A program made the position numbers and the translations under genes. A stretch of DNA of 64,000 bases, taken from Effrenium voratum (lineage: Eukaryota; Sar; Dinophyceae; Suessiales; Symbiodiniaceae). Position 1 is the stretch's first letter. Every line of letters starts with the position of its first letter. The DNA lies in assembly GCA_963377175.1 (NCBI GenBank), contig CAUJNA010000833.1, positions 1 through 64,000 on the forward strand, written 5' to 3'. Shown here in pieces: positions 54,099-64,000 of the stretch. The notes under the pieces are model-generated. The model was given only the letters and a program-made list of their open reading frames with translations, searched no databases and had not been told where the DNA came from.

Positions 54099-56940
54099 CT
54101 GTGCGGCTTGAGACTCGAGACTCGAGAAAGCGGGCCCCTCAAGACTGGGCGGCCCGTTTTCAGATCGGCTAGAAGTGAATAACTTTTGATCCCTTGATGG
54201 GTGAAATGGAAAAAAAGCCAAAAAAGCTAAAAGCTCATGGGTGAAATCTCCACTAGCTAGCGGAGAAAAGACCCCTCAGTTTAACTTTTAGTGGGTGAAA
54301 TGGAAATCCCCACTAAACACTAAAAAGCTAAAAGTTTAAGGGGATGGCTGGGAAGCACCAAGTTAAGAGAGACGAGAAGAAGGCGCCGAATGAGAAAAAG
54401 ATGAAAGGGAACCATTCGCCTAGGTGACCTAAACTGGTCAAAAAGATCGATCGTTTGGCTTTCCCTGACAAACACAATACTAAACCAGTGGATTAGCCAT
54501 CAGTTTCATTCACCAAACCTACGGACACCCATGCACAACTGTAAGTTTGTCTCAAAAAAACCCAAAAAAAAAAAAACATCCAAGGAACCTCCCTCCCATC
54601 AAAAAAAACAAGCAAACTAGGTGTTCCGCCTTGGCCTAACAGGGACACCCACAACATGGCACCGGACGGGGATTTTCTTTTTCGGCCCTCGGGAGCCCCC
54701 CAAATTCCCGACACGGCACCCGCGCCAGTGGTTCCCCGTGCAGTCGCTCGTCTGGTAGGAATTCGACCCCCAAAATCACCGGGGCGCTCGTCGCTGAACG
54801 CTTCGGTTCCCCTTCCCCAAGAAGAACTGCTTCGGATTTGAGTTGATTCTGGCTGAAAGATGCCTCGGACTTGTCTGAATCCGAATAAATATGCGCCGTA
54901 AATACGTGGACACATCTGGAAAATGGCCAGATTCTGGTTCATATCTTGCCAACCGCAAAATGTAACATCACACGAATCAGAAGACCCCAGAAAAGTGTGG
55001 GTTCTCACATGGTAGGAACGTAGGAACCCAAACCTTTGGCCTTTTCCTCTGGTTTCTCTGCCCGCTTTTGAAGGGCCCTTTACAGCTCCCCCAAGTAACA
55101 CGACTCGACGAGGCGATTTGTCGGCGAGGCGAAAAAAAAAGCAACTGCTTCAGCCGTCGAAACTCGCAATCCAAACCTTTGTTGGCTGAGTGGATTGGCC
55201 CAGGACAAGTCCGAACTCATGGTTTACCACCTCCATTTGCTCTCGTCCAGTGGAAAAAAGTAATACTAACTACCAGTAGCGATAAAATTTCATGAAAACC
55301 AACAAGGACAAATGAACATACTTGCCAAGCAAATGAAAGTTACCACAAACATAGGGAAAACCAACAAGGAAAAACAAACATAGGGAAAACCAACGGGGAG
55401 ATTCCATTAAAACCAAGGGAAAGCTGAGCCACTGGAAGTTGCCACTAACCATAGTCCAACCCCAAAGCTGTGACTCAGACTCGCTGAGGAACGCATCTTG
55501 GAGCGCCTGAAGTTGAGGAACACATCTTGGAAGCTTTCCGCCTTGGCCAAGACCACCTTGGCATGGCCCAAGGTTGGGCTTGAAGAAGTGGGGTTCGCTT
55601 CCGAACCAATCAACACAAGGGACAATTAACCCAAAAAACAACTTGGAAGTGGGGATTCCAACAACAAAAAGGGAACCAACAAGAAAGAAGACTTGGACCA
55701 GAAGTGGGGTGTCCAACAACAAAAAGACGGCCCTTGTTTCCCATGTTGCAGACTTGGCCAGATCCGATCGCCCTTAAAAGGACCCAAACCGGTTTAGGCC
55801 TTGAGTTGTAACAAAGGGGGGTTGGTTTTCTCCCCCATAGCACGGCTCTTGGGCAAATTGATCCAAGTTGCTTTGGTGGGAAGGGCACCCTCGGGGGCGC
55901 TTTGAAGGGAACCGATTTGTGGCAACTTCGGGACTGCGGCCGGACACATGAGTGGATCTGAAACCGAATCCGAGAACTGCTTTTCTTTGCCACACGCTCG
56001 TCTAGTAAAGCGTCAGCCGAAGAAGTCCAAGTAATAGCGAAAACTTCAAACAATTTGCTTGCCGGCACCCGGGTCCATTGCAACCACTGCTTTTTGGACA
56101 CTTGAAGGATATTGGACATGGGGGAAAAACAGTTGCTGCAGGGGTGTTGGTTCCATCATTTTTTTTCCAAATATGATTGTCCCCTGCTGGTCTTAAAGGG
56201 AGTTTATCACATGGAACATGATCATTTCCACGGGACCTTTGGAGGAAACTGTCCATTAAACAAGGTCCAACTAAAAGAGCAGAAGGGACCCGTGCTTGGC
56301 CCCGACCCCAAAATTATTGTCAGGGTCTGAGTATTGGCTGTCAGCTCGCAACGGAACGTTTGCGAAAAAGGAGTTTTTTAGAGAACCAAGTGCCCGCACC
56401 ATCTTTCGTCAAATCAATCAGCTGATTTCGCCACGAAATCAACGCGGTTTCACCTGAATTAGCTCGTGTGGGTAGGAGAACCAAGTAGGCCAAGGTGCAA
56501 ATCTCCGGGGCAGTTGTTGAGGGTTGCGTAACCAGTGGATATCAACCCCCGAGAAAATTGGACTCATGATAGACGTTTCAAAGAAACTGCCACAGCAGTG
56601 GGCTCCAGCCAAGCCTTGTGATCATCCAAATGGCGATCGTGTTTCCTTCTTTTTTTTTAGACAACACAAAGTGTGTTTCCTTTTTTGGAACTTTGAAACT
56701 GTGTATCAAAACAAACAAAACAAAAAACACGGCAACAACTTGTCTGTGTGTGTCTGGTACACTCAAACTCAAGGTCGCGCACTCAGTGCTCAGAGACCCG
56801 GATTTGTTCGTTCGAGTATAACGACAAGGACAACAACCACCTCCTTTTTTGGGGAAGGGTGGAGTCCAGCCCTTCGGCCGCCTCCCAAGCTCACGCGGAG
56901 ATCATTTCCACAAACAGCGACCAGAGGAAAACGGGGCATA

Positions 56941-57012
56941 TGGCTGTGGTAAATGGAACCATGGACTAAAACCTGCGGTCCCCTGGTGGTTGAATTTTGA
57001 CCCATACCCATA
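56941..57012 (+). repeat. Palindromic element family C, copy C10 (left arm lost)
   Basis: The left arm is reduced to TGGCTGTGG. The core and right arm are intact. Confidence 0.65.
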
Positions 57013-58165
57013 TACCCTTGACATTATACTGGCTACAAAGTGGTTGTACATCCCAGTCACCCCTGCTTTTGGTAGTGGTCTTTTTTTGGGAGAGGCGAAA
57101 CAAAGGCAAAACCCAAGCCAAAAGAAACAGCAATGCATATTTGCTTTGCTGGCACGCGAAAACGTTGCTTCATCCAGGCAGCATGCAGGTGACAGCAAAC
57201 GCCTTCCCAGTGTCGCCGAAAAAGGCTACCACAACCAGAAACATCGGCACCAGTCACTACCGGACCAGGAGCAATGCCCGAAACTGCCTGGCCCTGCCAC
57301 AAACAATCAACTTGAACTGGGTCCATTGAATTAAGACTAAATGGTGGTAAGCAGAGACTCCCCCAAATGATGGAACAACCGCCCAAACGCAACATGGAGA
57401 GCGTGCTTCCTTACTCATGCATCCTCTCTTTGGGTTTGAGCGGCTGTGAAACCTTCCATTGGGAAAACCAGAGCACTTCACCAAGCTGAGAGATAAGACA
57501 TAGACGCCGCAAACACACTCACCAACCAAATTCCCAGTCGATTGCTTCCATTTGCCCAGATTGGATAGTAAAACATGGGTGCTTATGGGGGTTGTCAAAA
57601 TTCGGGACCCCTTCAAGTGGACGGTTTTCTTGTAGTTTCCCTTACAACCTAAAAAGGGATTGATTCTTCGATTGAGAAGCACCATGCGTTTGCCTTTTGC
57701 CCCTTGCAACCAGGGGTTACACATGGGGGAGTTGGGCTGCACCCCCCTTTTGCTTAGAAAGTCGGGCCTATGAGGTCTGTCTCAAAATTGGGAACCCCCT
57801 TTTGGCTGGTCAAGCTACCCACCTCAGCCGCTGCCTCAGCCCCCCCTCCCGTAGAAAAAGAACAACATACCTCGAAAACACACACTTGTTTGGGCTCGAA
57901 AAACCATGCTTTTGGGTTGTGGAGCTTGTGAATTATCCTCAAAACCCCCCTTATTGGGCTCAACCAGTGACCCAGTCGTTTTTCCAACACCAAACCTGGT
58001 TTTTAGACCTCCATTTTGCCTGTGGCTTGGCCCAATGAAAGCCATGGTGGACAAGTTGAGGTACCCTTTTTGGGCTGCTGAAGTTGAAATCGCAGGGTTT
58101 CACCCGAAATCGGTTTTGGGGGATCCCGACACCCGCGACGCCGATCAAAAAGCTTCGCTGAGCAC

Positions 58166-58211
58166 CGAGGCGTCGAAGCTAAGCAGGAAGTTCACGAAGA
58201 GAAGGCTCAGC
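58166..58211 (-). CDS. Exon-like segment, membrane helix
   Basis: A 46-base segment lies between TGTAG and a GTGCTC donor and encodes LSLLFVNFLLSFDAS. It is hydrophobic, on the same strand as the channel, and unplaced. Confidence 0.32.
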
Positions 58212-58421
58212 CTACACTCGAGGCTCGAGGCTCCTCCAAAAGGTGCGCAAAAAACAACAACATATTTTATGTTGTTTAATTTATTTTTCTCTGAAGTCCG
58301 CTGGAAAAAAACAAAGATGGAATCCGCCGACATTGCTCGGCGTGTCGGATACTTACTAGAGGATAGAGGATAATGCCCCCCCCCTAACCCCCCCCCGCCC
58401 GACGTCTATTACGTAGGTTTT

Positions 58422-58423
<2 letters not shown>

Positions 58424-58465
<42 letters not shown>
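58424..58465. repeat. Run of 42 G at the host/viral boundary
   Basis: An uninterrupted G run lies between C-rich host-like sequence and the AT-rich viral block. It may be a real homopolymer or an assembly join. Confidence 0.9.
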
Positions 58466-58466
<1 letters not shown>

Positions 58467-58617
58467 AAAAATAGAAGAAGTAGGGGCCCTGAGGGGAAGC
58501 CTGTTGATGGTTGCCTGTTCTGGTTTTTATGTTCATCTCAAACCTATTAACCACCTTATCCGTTTTTAAAAGAGGGTTTTTGGGGAGCTTATTTATCGTT
58601 TTCGTTAAGGTAATCAT
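58466..58617 (-). pseudogene. Viral gene start cut by the G run
   Basis: A frame starts MITLTKTINKLPKNPLLKTD and runs toward the G tract, where it becomes polyproline. The first 40 residues look like normal viral protein; the rest is lost. The product is unknown. Confidence 0.3.
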
Positions 58618-58737
58618 TTGGGTAAATTGTCGCCTTGTTCATTGTTGGGCTGGGGGCAAACATTTTTTTCATTTGAAAGAGGTAGCCCTTTTAGTAGTTA
58701 TAATGTTCTGGGATGTTGGTGGTGCTTTTGTTTTATC

Positions 58738-59154
58738 CTATTCTTTGTTGAAGTCATATTCAAAATCTGATGAGGTTTCTATGTATTCTCTAATTTGTTT
58801 CTGTGTTGTTTGTTTGTTTTCTTTTGGTGTTTCTTCTCTCTTTGGTGGTTTTGGATTCTTAACATTATTGATATGCTTGTTTGTTCTTTCGTGCTTTGCT
58901 TTGTGTTGAGGGCTTACCATACATCTACAGTATTGACATTCAATTTTCCGTTGGATGTATTCTTTCCTATATGCTTGTCTGTGTTCTTTGTTTTGTTCAT
59001 AATAAACCTTTGCCTTCTGCTGTATTTGTTCTTTGTGTGCTTCTCTATACCGTAGTTTATTTTCCAAGCATACATTGCATTGTTTTCTTCCCTCGTTGAA
59101 CTTTTCTAACAATTGAAAGACTTTACATTTGGAACATTGCTTTTTGTCTGTCAT
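58738..59154 (-). CDS. Zinc-finger protein of Polinton-like virus type
   Basis: The 138-residue protein starts MTDKKQCSKCKVFQLLEKF. Two CxxC pairs (residues 7/10 and 26/29) form an N-terminal zinc site. A charged helical middle follows with repeated Tyr-x-x-x-Asn-Lys-Glu units, then a C2H2-like finger (CQYCRCMVSPQHKAKHERTN). The end is acidic. The helical middle and C-terminal finger resemble the tail of the GIY-YIG protein at 60218-60778, so the two share a module. A nucleic-acid-binding role is inferred. Confidence 0.62.
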   Translation of the reverse strand: MTDKKQCSKCKVFQLLEKFNEGRKQCNVCLENKLRYREAHKEQIQQKAKVYYEQNKEHRQAYRKEYIQRKIECQYCRCMVSPQHKAKHERTNKHINNVKNPKPPKREETPKENKQTTQKQIREYIETSSDFEYDFNKE

Positions 59155-59269
59155 TGGTCTCTATATGTTTAAGGGGTTATTTCTTTAGATAAGTTTAAGG
59201 GGTGTTATAGGTTAAAAGTTCAGTATAATTATAACATATAAGATTTTACAAGTTATTATTATATTATGA

Positions 59270-59560
59270 TTATAATTTCAGTTCAGGATAATAATCTAAT
59301 TGGTTTGTCTTACTTCTTTCATACATCATTTTAAAAATAATATTAACATCTCTCACTGTATTCTGAACATTAAACTTTTTACTTTCAATAAATAATTTGA
59401 TATTTTCTTTAACATCTTCTCCTTTACCTTGACTATAACACAGCAACCATAATATATCATCCATCATTTCATATTTTTCTTACTAATTTTAAGAAACTGT
59501 TTAACATAATCATAAGGTGGTATTTTATTTACAGTTAGAAATATTAAAAGACAACTCCTT
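59270..59560 (-). pseudogene. Unknown viral-type gene, frameshifted
   Basis: Two frames join if one base in the A run near 59470-59478 is changed: LTVNKIPPYDYVKQFLKISK, then MMDDILWLLCYSQGKG and on to a TAA at 59270. Composition matches the viral block. The upstream part is lost in a GC-rich insert. I do not recognise the family. Confidence 0.4.
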
Positions 59561-59564
59561 TTAG

Positions 59565-59995
59565 TGTGTGCGTTTGCTTGAGAATCCCCCGAAGAATTTG
59601 TCCAAACAATCACCCTGGGACAAGCACCCGAAACAATGGGGTGGGACAACCACCCGAAACAATGGGGTGGGACAACCACCCGAAACAATGGGGTGGGACA
59701 ACACCCTGTGTTTTGGTCTTTCCCTTTGAATGTAAAGGGGAAATGTGGCTCAAAAAGGGTTTGAAACAGGGGGGTCTGTTTGTTGAAAACCTGAACTGAA
59801 ACAATAGGTCGAAACAGAGGGTTGAAACAAAGGTCTTGTTTTGCACATGTTTCCACACAAACAAGTCCCCAAAACAACACGCTGAAACAGAGCCTTGTGT
59901 TTGACAACCCCCCCTTTCCCGCTTTGCCCGTCTCTGAGGTCGAGAAGTCATCGTACGGTTCGTCTATAACGCTGACGACTACTAGGTTCTGAGCA
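59565..59995. other. GC-rich insert within the viral block
   Basis: Base composition changes to host-like, and both neighbouring viral genes are cut at its edges. It contains three 26-base tandem units (about 59613-59700) based on GGGACAACCACCCGAAACAA, and scattered GAAACA motifs. Confidence 0.55.
59613..59700. repeat. Tandem repeat, 26-base unit, three copies
   Basis: The copies are nearly identical; the first has one base change. The unit length is not a multiple of three, so an open frame through it carries no meaning. Confidence 0.85.
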
Positions 59996-60079
59996 CCCTA
60001 AAGCAAACTGACAATTATCTCACTAACCAAATTTGAAGGAACCCTATACAACTCATCTTGTCTATGTTAAATGTATCCC

Positions 60080-60202
60080 TCAACTCAAAATATCAGTATT
60101 GATATTTGCATTTGTCAAATCAAGGGAAATGACACTGAAACCCAAATCCCGAGCAACCCGGCCAACCGAGCCTGTCCCGCTAAACATCTCTAATAAGTTC
60201 AT
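60080..60202 (-). pseudogene. DNA methyltransferase, N-terminal fragment
   Basis: The frame starts with ATG at 60202, 15 bases after the GIY-YIG stop, and reads MNLLEMFSGTGSVGRVARDL, then GFSVISLDL. F-S-G-T-G-S-V-G is the S-adenosylmethionine-binding motif I of viral DNA methyltransferases, and the S-L-D that follows fits motif II. A TGA after 40 residues, where a tryptophan is expected (D-I-L-S-W), and later breaks end the gene before the GC-rich insert. It would have protected or marked viral DNA. Confidence 0.6.
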
Positions 60203-60217
60203 TATTATTAGAGATAT

Positions 60218-60778
60218 TTAGATATTAATATGTTTGTTTTTGTATCGTATGTGTTTCTCGCTTCTCTCGTGTTTTCTAATATCACATTTTCTAACAACAC
60301 TACCACACTCACACTCAATAGTTTCTTTTCGCTTTTCATTAATGGTTTCTTTGTTTTGGTGGTAGTATTCATGACTTTTTTTAGATATACGTTCTTTGTT
60401 TTTTTCTGAGTATTCCTTTCTCATTTGCTGGTAGTGTTCTTGATTGTCTTCTTTCCATTCATTGAAGGTTCTTCCAGCAACACATCTATTAACACAGTCA
60501 GTATTTTTGATATGATAACCCTCCTGTTTCAGTAATTGTTCTCGGTTTTCACATGGGTAATTTTCTATTAATTCAATCTTACAACTGTCCATTCCATATT
60601 CATCAAACAATAAACGACAAGTCGTTTTAGTATTCCATTCCTCTGCTTTCTTATGATTTTGCCTATGTCGTGCCATTCTTTGACTTAAGTTCTCGCAAGT
60701 GCTTCCTATATAGCATTTGTTATAACCTATATCAGTTATTTTGTAAATCTTCGCATTTTTGTATTTACTGCTTTCCAT
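60218..60778 (-). CDS. GIY-YIG endonuclease with C-terminal zinc finger
   Basis: The 186-residue protein has KIYKITDIGYNKCYIGST (residues 9-26), a divergent GIY...YIG pair, and conserved R and H residues after it (LSQRMARHR). A glutamate in IELIENYP is the probable metal ligand. Residues 110-150 are charged helix with Tyr-x-x-x-Asn-Lys-Glu units. The end (IECECGSVVRKCDIRKHERS) is a zinc finger like that in 58738-59154. Such enzymes are common in Polinton-like and giant viruses as homing or repair nucleases. It starts 28 bases after the polymerase stop and appears intact. Confidence 0.82.
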   Translation of the reverse strand: MESSKYKNAKIYKITDIGYNKCYIGSTCENLSQRMARHRQNHKKAEEWNTKTTCRLLFDEYGMDSCKIELIENYPCENREQLLKQEGYHIKNTDCVNRCVAGRTFNEWKEDNQEHYQQMRKEYSEKNKERISKKSHEYYHQNKETINEKRKETIECECGSVVRKCDIRKHERSEKHIRYKNKHINI

Positions 60779-60805
60779 CTTATACTATCATAAACTATCT
60801 TCTCT

Positions 60806-63800
60806 TTAACGCAGTTTGTAGTGACCGTAGGGTAAAGAAGTAAAGGCATCTAAGTAATGTCTTTTATTTTCAAAATTACTCAAGCTCTGCTTAACTTGAG
60901 ACATTGAGAATAACTGATGGTTTCGACTACGAATAAAATTATATGTTATTTCATGCTTTTTGTTTTGAAATAATGCTTCGTGATAGTTTTGATACGACAG
61001 TTCTTTCTTCACCTTATGTTTCACTACACCTTTTGATTTTTTATGTTCATCATCCTCGCCATGGATAGTAAAAGCATATGACTTGGGTTTGAGTGCTATG
61101 AATTTGGTAATTACTTTTCCGTTGCATTCATCCTTGAAATAACCGAGTTTTTTCTTATTTGTTTTATCGTGGCATGGATGTTCTACTGGATAATCGCTAA
61201 AGTCCATATATTGACTTAATTCTTTGAAGTCCTTATAAACATCATCAGTCATTGTTTGAATTACATAACTGTCAGTATCAGTATATATCAATTTGATATT
61301 TTCATTATACTTCTTTTTCAATACATCATAATAAAACTGATACATATGCAATTTGCTTAAATCTAAAATGCTCATTCCTAGGAAAATCGGTTTGTCCAGT
61401 TTCAGTTTCGCTTTAGTCTTCTCCACACCTACAAGATTTTCATTTATTATAAATCTGTTTTTGAATGTTGGGTTATTCACACATTTTTCATATCTAACTT
61501 CATTATCAACTAATTCAAAATCCATATGGTTTCGCTTGTCTTCCATGGTTTTTCCGTATATGCTATTATTCATTAATTTGAATAAATCTTTCTCAAAATC
61601 GCTTTTGGCTTCTTTCCTTTTACCAGTGTTGAAGTCAATCCACGGTTTCAACCATGCCCTCTGTTGAAATTTTATTATCCTATGGACTTTACCCATTTTC
61701 ATTCCCATTTTCAAATAATACTGTAAAGTCTTAATATGAACCACATATTTTTCTTTATCCTTTAGATTTAATATTAACTTACTTGTTTTCTCGTCCTTGG
61801 GACTTTTACCATCATAATATATTTTGTAGACTTGCTTTTGATAATCAGAAAGCATACTAACATTTACATTCATTATTTCAGGCGCTAGTGGATAGTCAGA
61901 GTGGAAGTCGTGCAATGTTTCGGGATATTCCAAATCAACTTCCATAATATAACCGAACTCATCGTTTTCATTCCATTTTTCAACAATGGGAGTTTTCTTT
62001 GTCCACTTGATATTTTTTAGCGGCAACTTCTGGGACATTGCTAAACCATACAAGTTATTAGCATCCAAGTAGCTAATATAATTTGATGGCTTGTTCTCAT
62101 CATATGCTTCCCCCATATACTTATTATTTGCCACCGCTAATTAATGACTAACCTGACACATACCACCTCTCATTCCCTTTTCAACCATCTCAAACATTTC
62201 TTGGTCATGCAATTGTTCTATTTCAACACCAGTTTTTAGAAGCATCGCGTCCCATGCGAAATTTGGCAACGTATAATAATGAGCGGGGTCTAAACCGTAG
62301 TATTCCATACACAAGTCTCTAAAGTTTTCAAATACATCGGTCAGTAGTAAAACACCAGTTCTTAAATACAAGTCGTGATACTGCCCGAGTGTTCTAATCC
62401 CGAAGTGCTTCCATACTTTCAGTGCCCTTTCATAATCTTTATCACTTACATGTTCCTCACTTAATTTACTGTAAAACGCTACTTTCGGTGGTAAAGCCCT
62501 TTCCTTAAATCTTTCAAAATCATCAAAGTAGTCATAGGGATAAATACCCTTATCAGTTAATAAATTCAAATCTTCATCGGTTTTAACATATGGGTTTCTA
62601 ACGCTGTATCTGAAATTGTTCTTCCAATTCTCACGCTTTTTATCATCCTCATATTTACTCAACCTGACCAACTTATCCAACGAAGACGAAAAGAAACTGA
62701 AACTGTCCTTGAAACAAAGATTTTTAAAACCAAAGGTTATAAACTTTTCGCTGTTCTGAGCGATACATTCTATTTTAGAATTCTTGTTCAATTCGTGAGC
62801 CTTGTTGATGATTAAGTGGGCATCATAGTTTTTAAGGTTATGAAGAAACACAGGGATTTTATAATATCTCATACTAAATCGTAGATTGCAGTCCTCGTGG
62901 GCGCATCCTCTATACTGCCCCGTAAAGTGGCAATGGTCCCAACACATCTTTTCTCCTTCCTCAAATTTGTTTCCACAAATGAAGCAGTTAGTGGCATTAT
63001 TGAAGTCCTCCCAGTCCTTCTCGGTTTCAATACGGTCTTTGTCCTCCTACATTTTCTCCAAAACTTCCTCTCTGACTTTATTGATTTTCTCAACAAATTT
63101 ATCCATACAATCCTGACCTCTATATAAGTAAGGCTCACTACTTCCGGTTATAGCATTGACTACATTAATCATAAAACCACACGGACGATGATTTTGATAT
63201 GATGTAGTTTTAGCTTTTGTCGATTTGCTTTTAACATCAATTGGCACAGTTAAACATTCAAAGTCGGCATAGATTACGAATGGAGCTTAAAGTTTCTTGA
63301 AATGGTTTTTGAATACTATTGTTTCACCTGCTTCTGGCATTTCTATTTTTTGACCCTCAACTGCTAGACATCCTTGTTCTTCGTGTTTCTTTAAAAGTTC
63401 TTCGGTCTTGAAACCATGTGAGCAGGTTCTACAGTGATACTTCTTCGCCTTCATCTTGTTAGTCTGACTACTCATTAACTTATCATAATTTTTGATATAA
63501 GCGTAATGGGATTTAACATCATCAGTCAATTTAATCAAATCGATTTTGTGTTGTGCTTGTGGGTTGTTGCTTCTTTTGTATAATAAAATAGTTTTACTAT
63601 TCGTATCGGGGTTTATGTAATAAACATTGACCGATATGTGTTTGTTCTGTTCTTCAAATAGTTCAATCTCATCATTACCTACTGGAAAGTCAATATTATC
63701 CCATTTGATAAATTTGTCATCTACATATTTCTTATAATGATACATCTCGCAGGGATGGTCTTTTTTGTATAACTCATAAAATCCACATTGAACGGAATAT

Positions 63801-64000
63801 TTAAAACATAAGTCATCCTCAATTTTAATATTGACACAAGCCTTTTTGTTTGCCACCCAGTCGGGTAATGGAATGAATGATGAACCACGGGTAGGATTGT
63901 ACCTACCATAACTGATGACTAACTTTTCAAGTTGACCAAGAACCAATCCCGACTGAACGTGTTCGGTTATTTCAATTTGTGTCTCAATGTCGTGTCCAAT
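60806..64000 (-). pseudogene. polB: Protein-primed family B DNA polymerase, three in-frame stops
   Basis: One reading frame runs from the window edge to TAA at 60806, about 1065 codons, and the N-terminus is outside the window. In order: a conserved N-terminal region (SYGRYNPTRGSSFIPLPDW), a zinc finger (YHCRTCSHGFKTEELLKKHE), ExoI (FVIYADFEC), an endonuclease-VII-like site (WDHCHFTGQYRGCAHEDCN), ExoII (FLHNLKNYDAH), motif A (YLDANNLYGLAM), motif B (LMNNSIYGKTMED), motif C (LIYTDTDSYV) and K-P-K-S-Y. This layout is that of Polinton and Polinton-like virus polymerases, which start replication from a terminal protein. TAA at 63287, TAG at 63047 and TAA at 62141 interrupt the frame. There is no frameshift, and all catalytic motifs are kept. 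It is probably a decaying endogenous copy. Confidence 0.9.

Larger units (their letters stand above)
44529..58423. other. Repeat-rich host DNA, few exon-like segments
   Basis: It holds families A, B and C, trinucleotide tracts (47712-47870), a TA/CA microsatellite (51506-51530), a (CA)n tract (53602-53624) and single exon-like pieces listed separately. No complete gene was recognised. Long open frames here lack family motifs and look fortuitous. Confidence 0.45.

Noticed and set aside
58511..58909. Hydrophobic 132-codon plus-strand frame
   Set aside because: It is the antisense of the zinc-finger gene; runs of Lys/Glu codons read backward give Phe and Leu.
59464..59907. 147-codon minus frame rich in Cys and Pro
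   Set aside because: It crosses the 26-base tandem units, whose length changes frame each time. Only its last 30 codons look viral.
60806..64000. A reassigned genetic code as the preferred reading of the polymerase stops
   Set aside because: TAA also ends the GIY-YIG and ATPase genes at sensible places, and other genes in the viral blocks carry plain damage. It is kept only as a test, not as the call.

Overview
The window looks like nuclear DNA of a dinoflagellate, most probably a Symbiodinium-type alga. The signs are very short exons in long introns, many GC-AG and at least one GA-AG splice pair, dense palindromic repeats, and a Ty1/copia element with an initiator-tRNA primer site. Two AT-rich blocks are of a different kind and carry genes of a Polinton-like DNA virus. 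No dinoflagellate spliced leader, rRNA or tRNA gene was seen.

From 3.0 to 30.05 kb on the minus strand I read one intron-rich gene for a single-domain voltage-gated cation channel. About 20 exons of 33-125 bases appear in the right order: S1 (30.0 kb), S1-S2 linker (28.1), S2 (25.3), S3 (24.0), S4 with four arginines at every third residue (22.6), S4-S5 linker (21.4), S5 (19.5), pre-pore (19.0), pore with T-M-E-T-W (17.3), pre-S6 (16.7), S6 (15.4), a cytosolic C-terminal region (13.2-10.1) and a coiled-coil tail (9.0-3.0). Most neighbouring exons join in frame. The introns are packed with at least five families of short palindromic or inverted-repeat elements. One intron (28126-29969) has long inverted repeats near its ends and a 5-base direct repeat at its splice sites, as expected of an intron made by a transposon.

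From 30.21 to 40.00 kb lies a complete Ty1/copia element on the minus strand, inside the intron upstream of the S1 exon. It has identical 165-base LTRs, a 5-base target duplication and an adjacent primer site. It encodes Gag, zinc knuckle and protease, then a Pol that also holds a methyltransferase-like domain before integrase, reverse transcriptase and RNase H. Pol is broken by one in-frame stop and four frame changes.

From 41.8 to 44.4 kb there is a 2.6-kb AT-rich island with 26-base terminal inverted repeats. It carries a damaged A32-like packaging ATPase and small viral-type genes. It is followed by a composite palindrome (44.43-45.13 kb) and by 13 kb of repeat-rich host DNA with only weak exon-like segments. 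A run of 42 G at 58424-58465 marks the start of the second AT-rich block, which runs to the window end. It carries a zinc-finger protein, a GIY-YIG endonuclease, the start of a DNA methyltransferase gene and a long protein-primed family B DNA polymerase with three in-frame stops. The two blocks look like remnants of an integrated Polinton-like virus.
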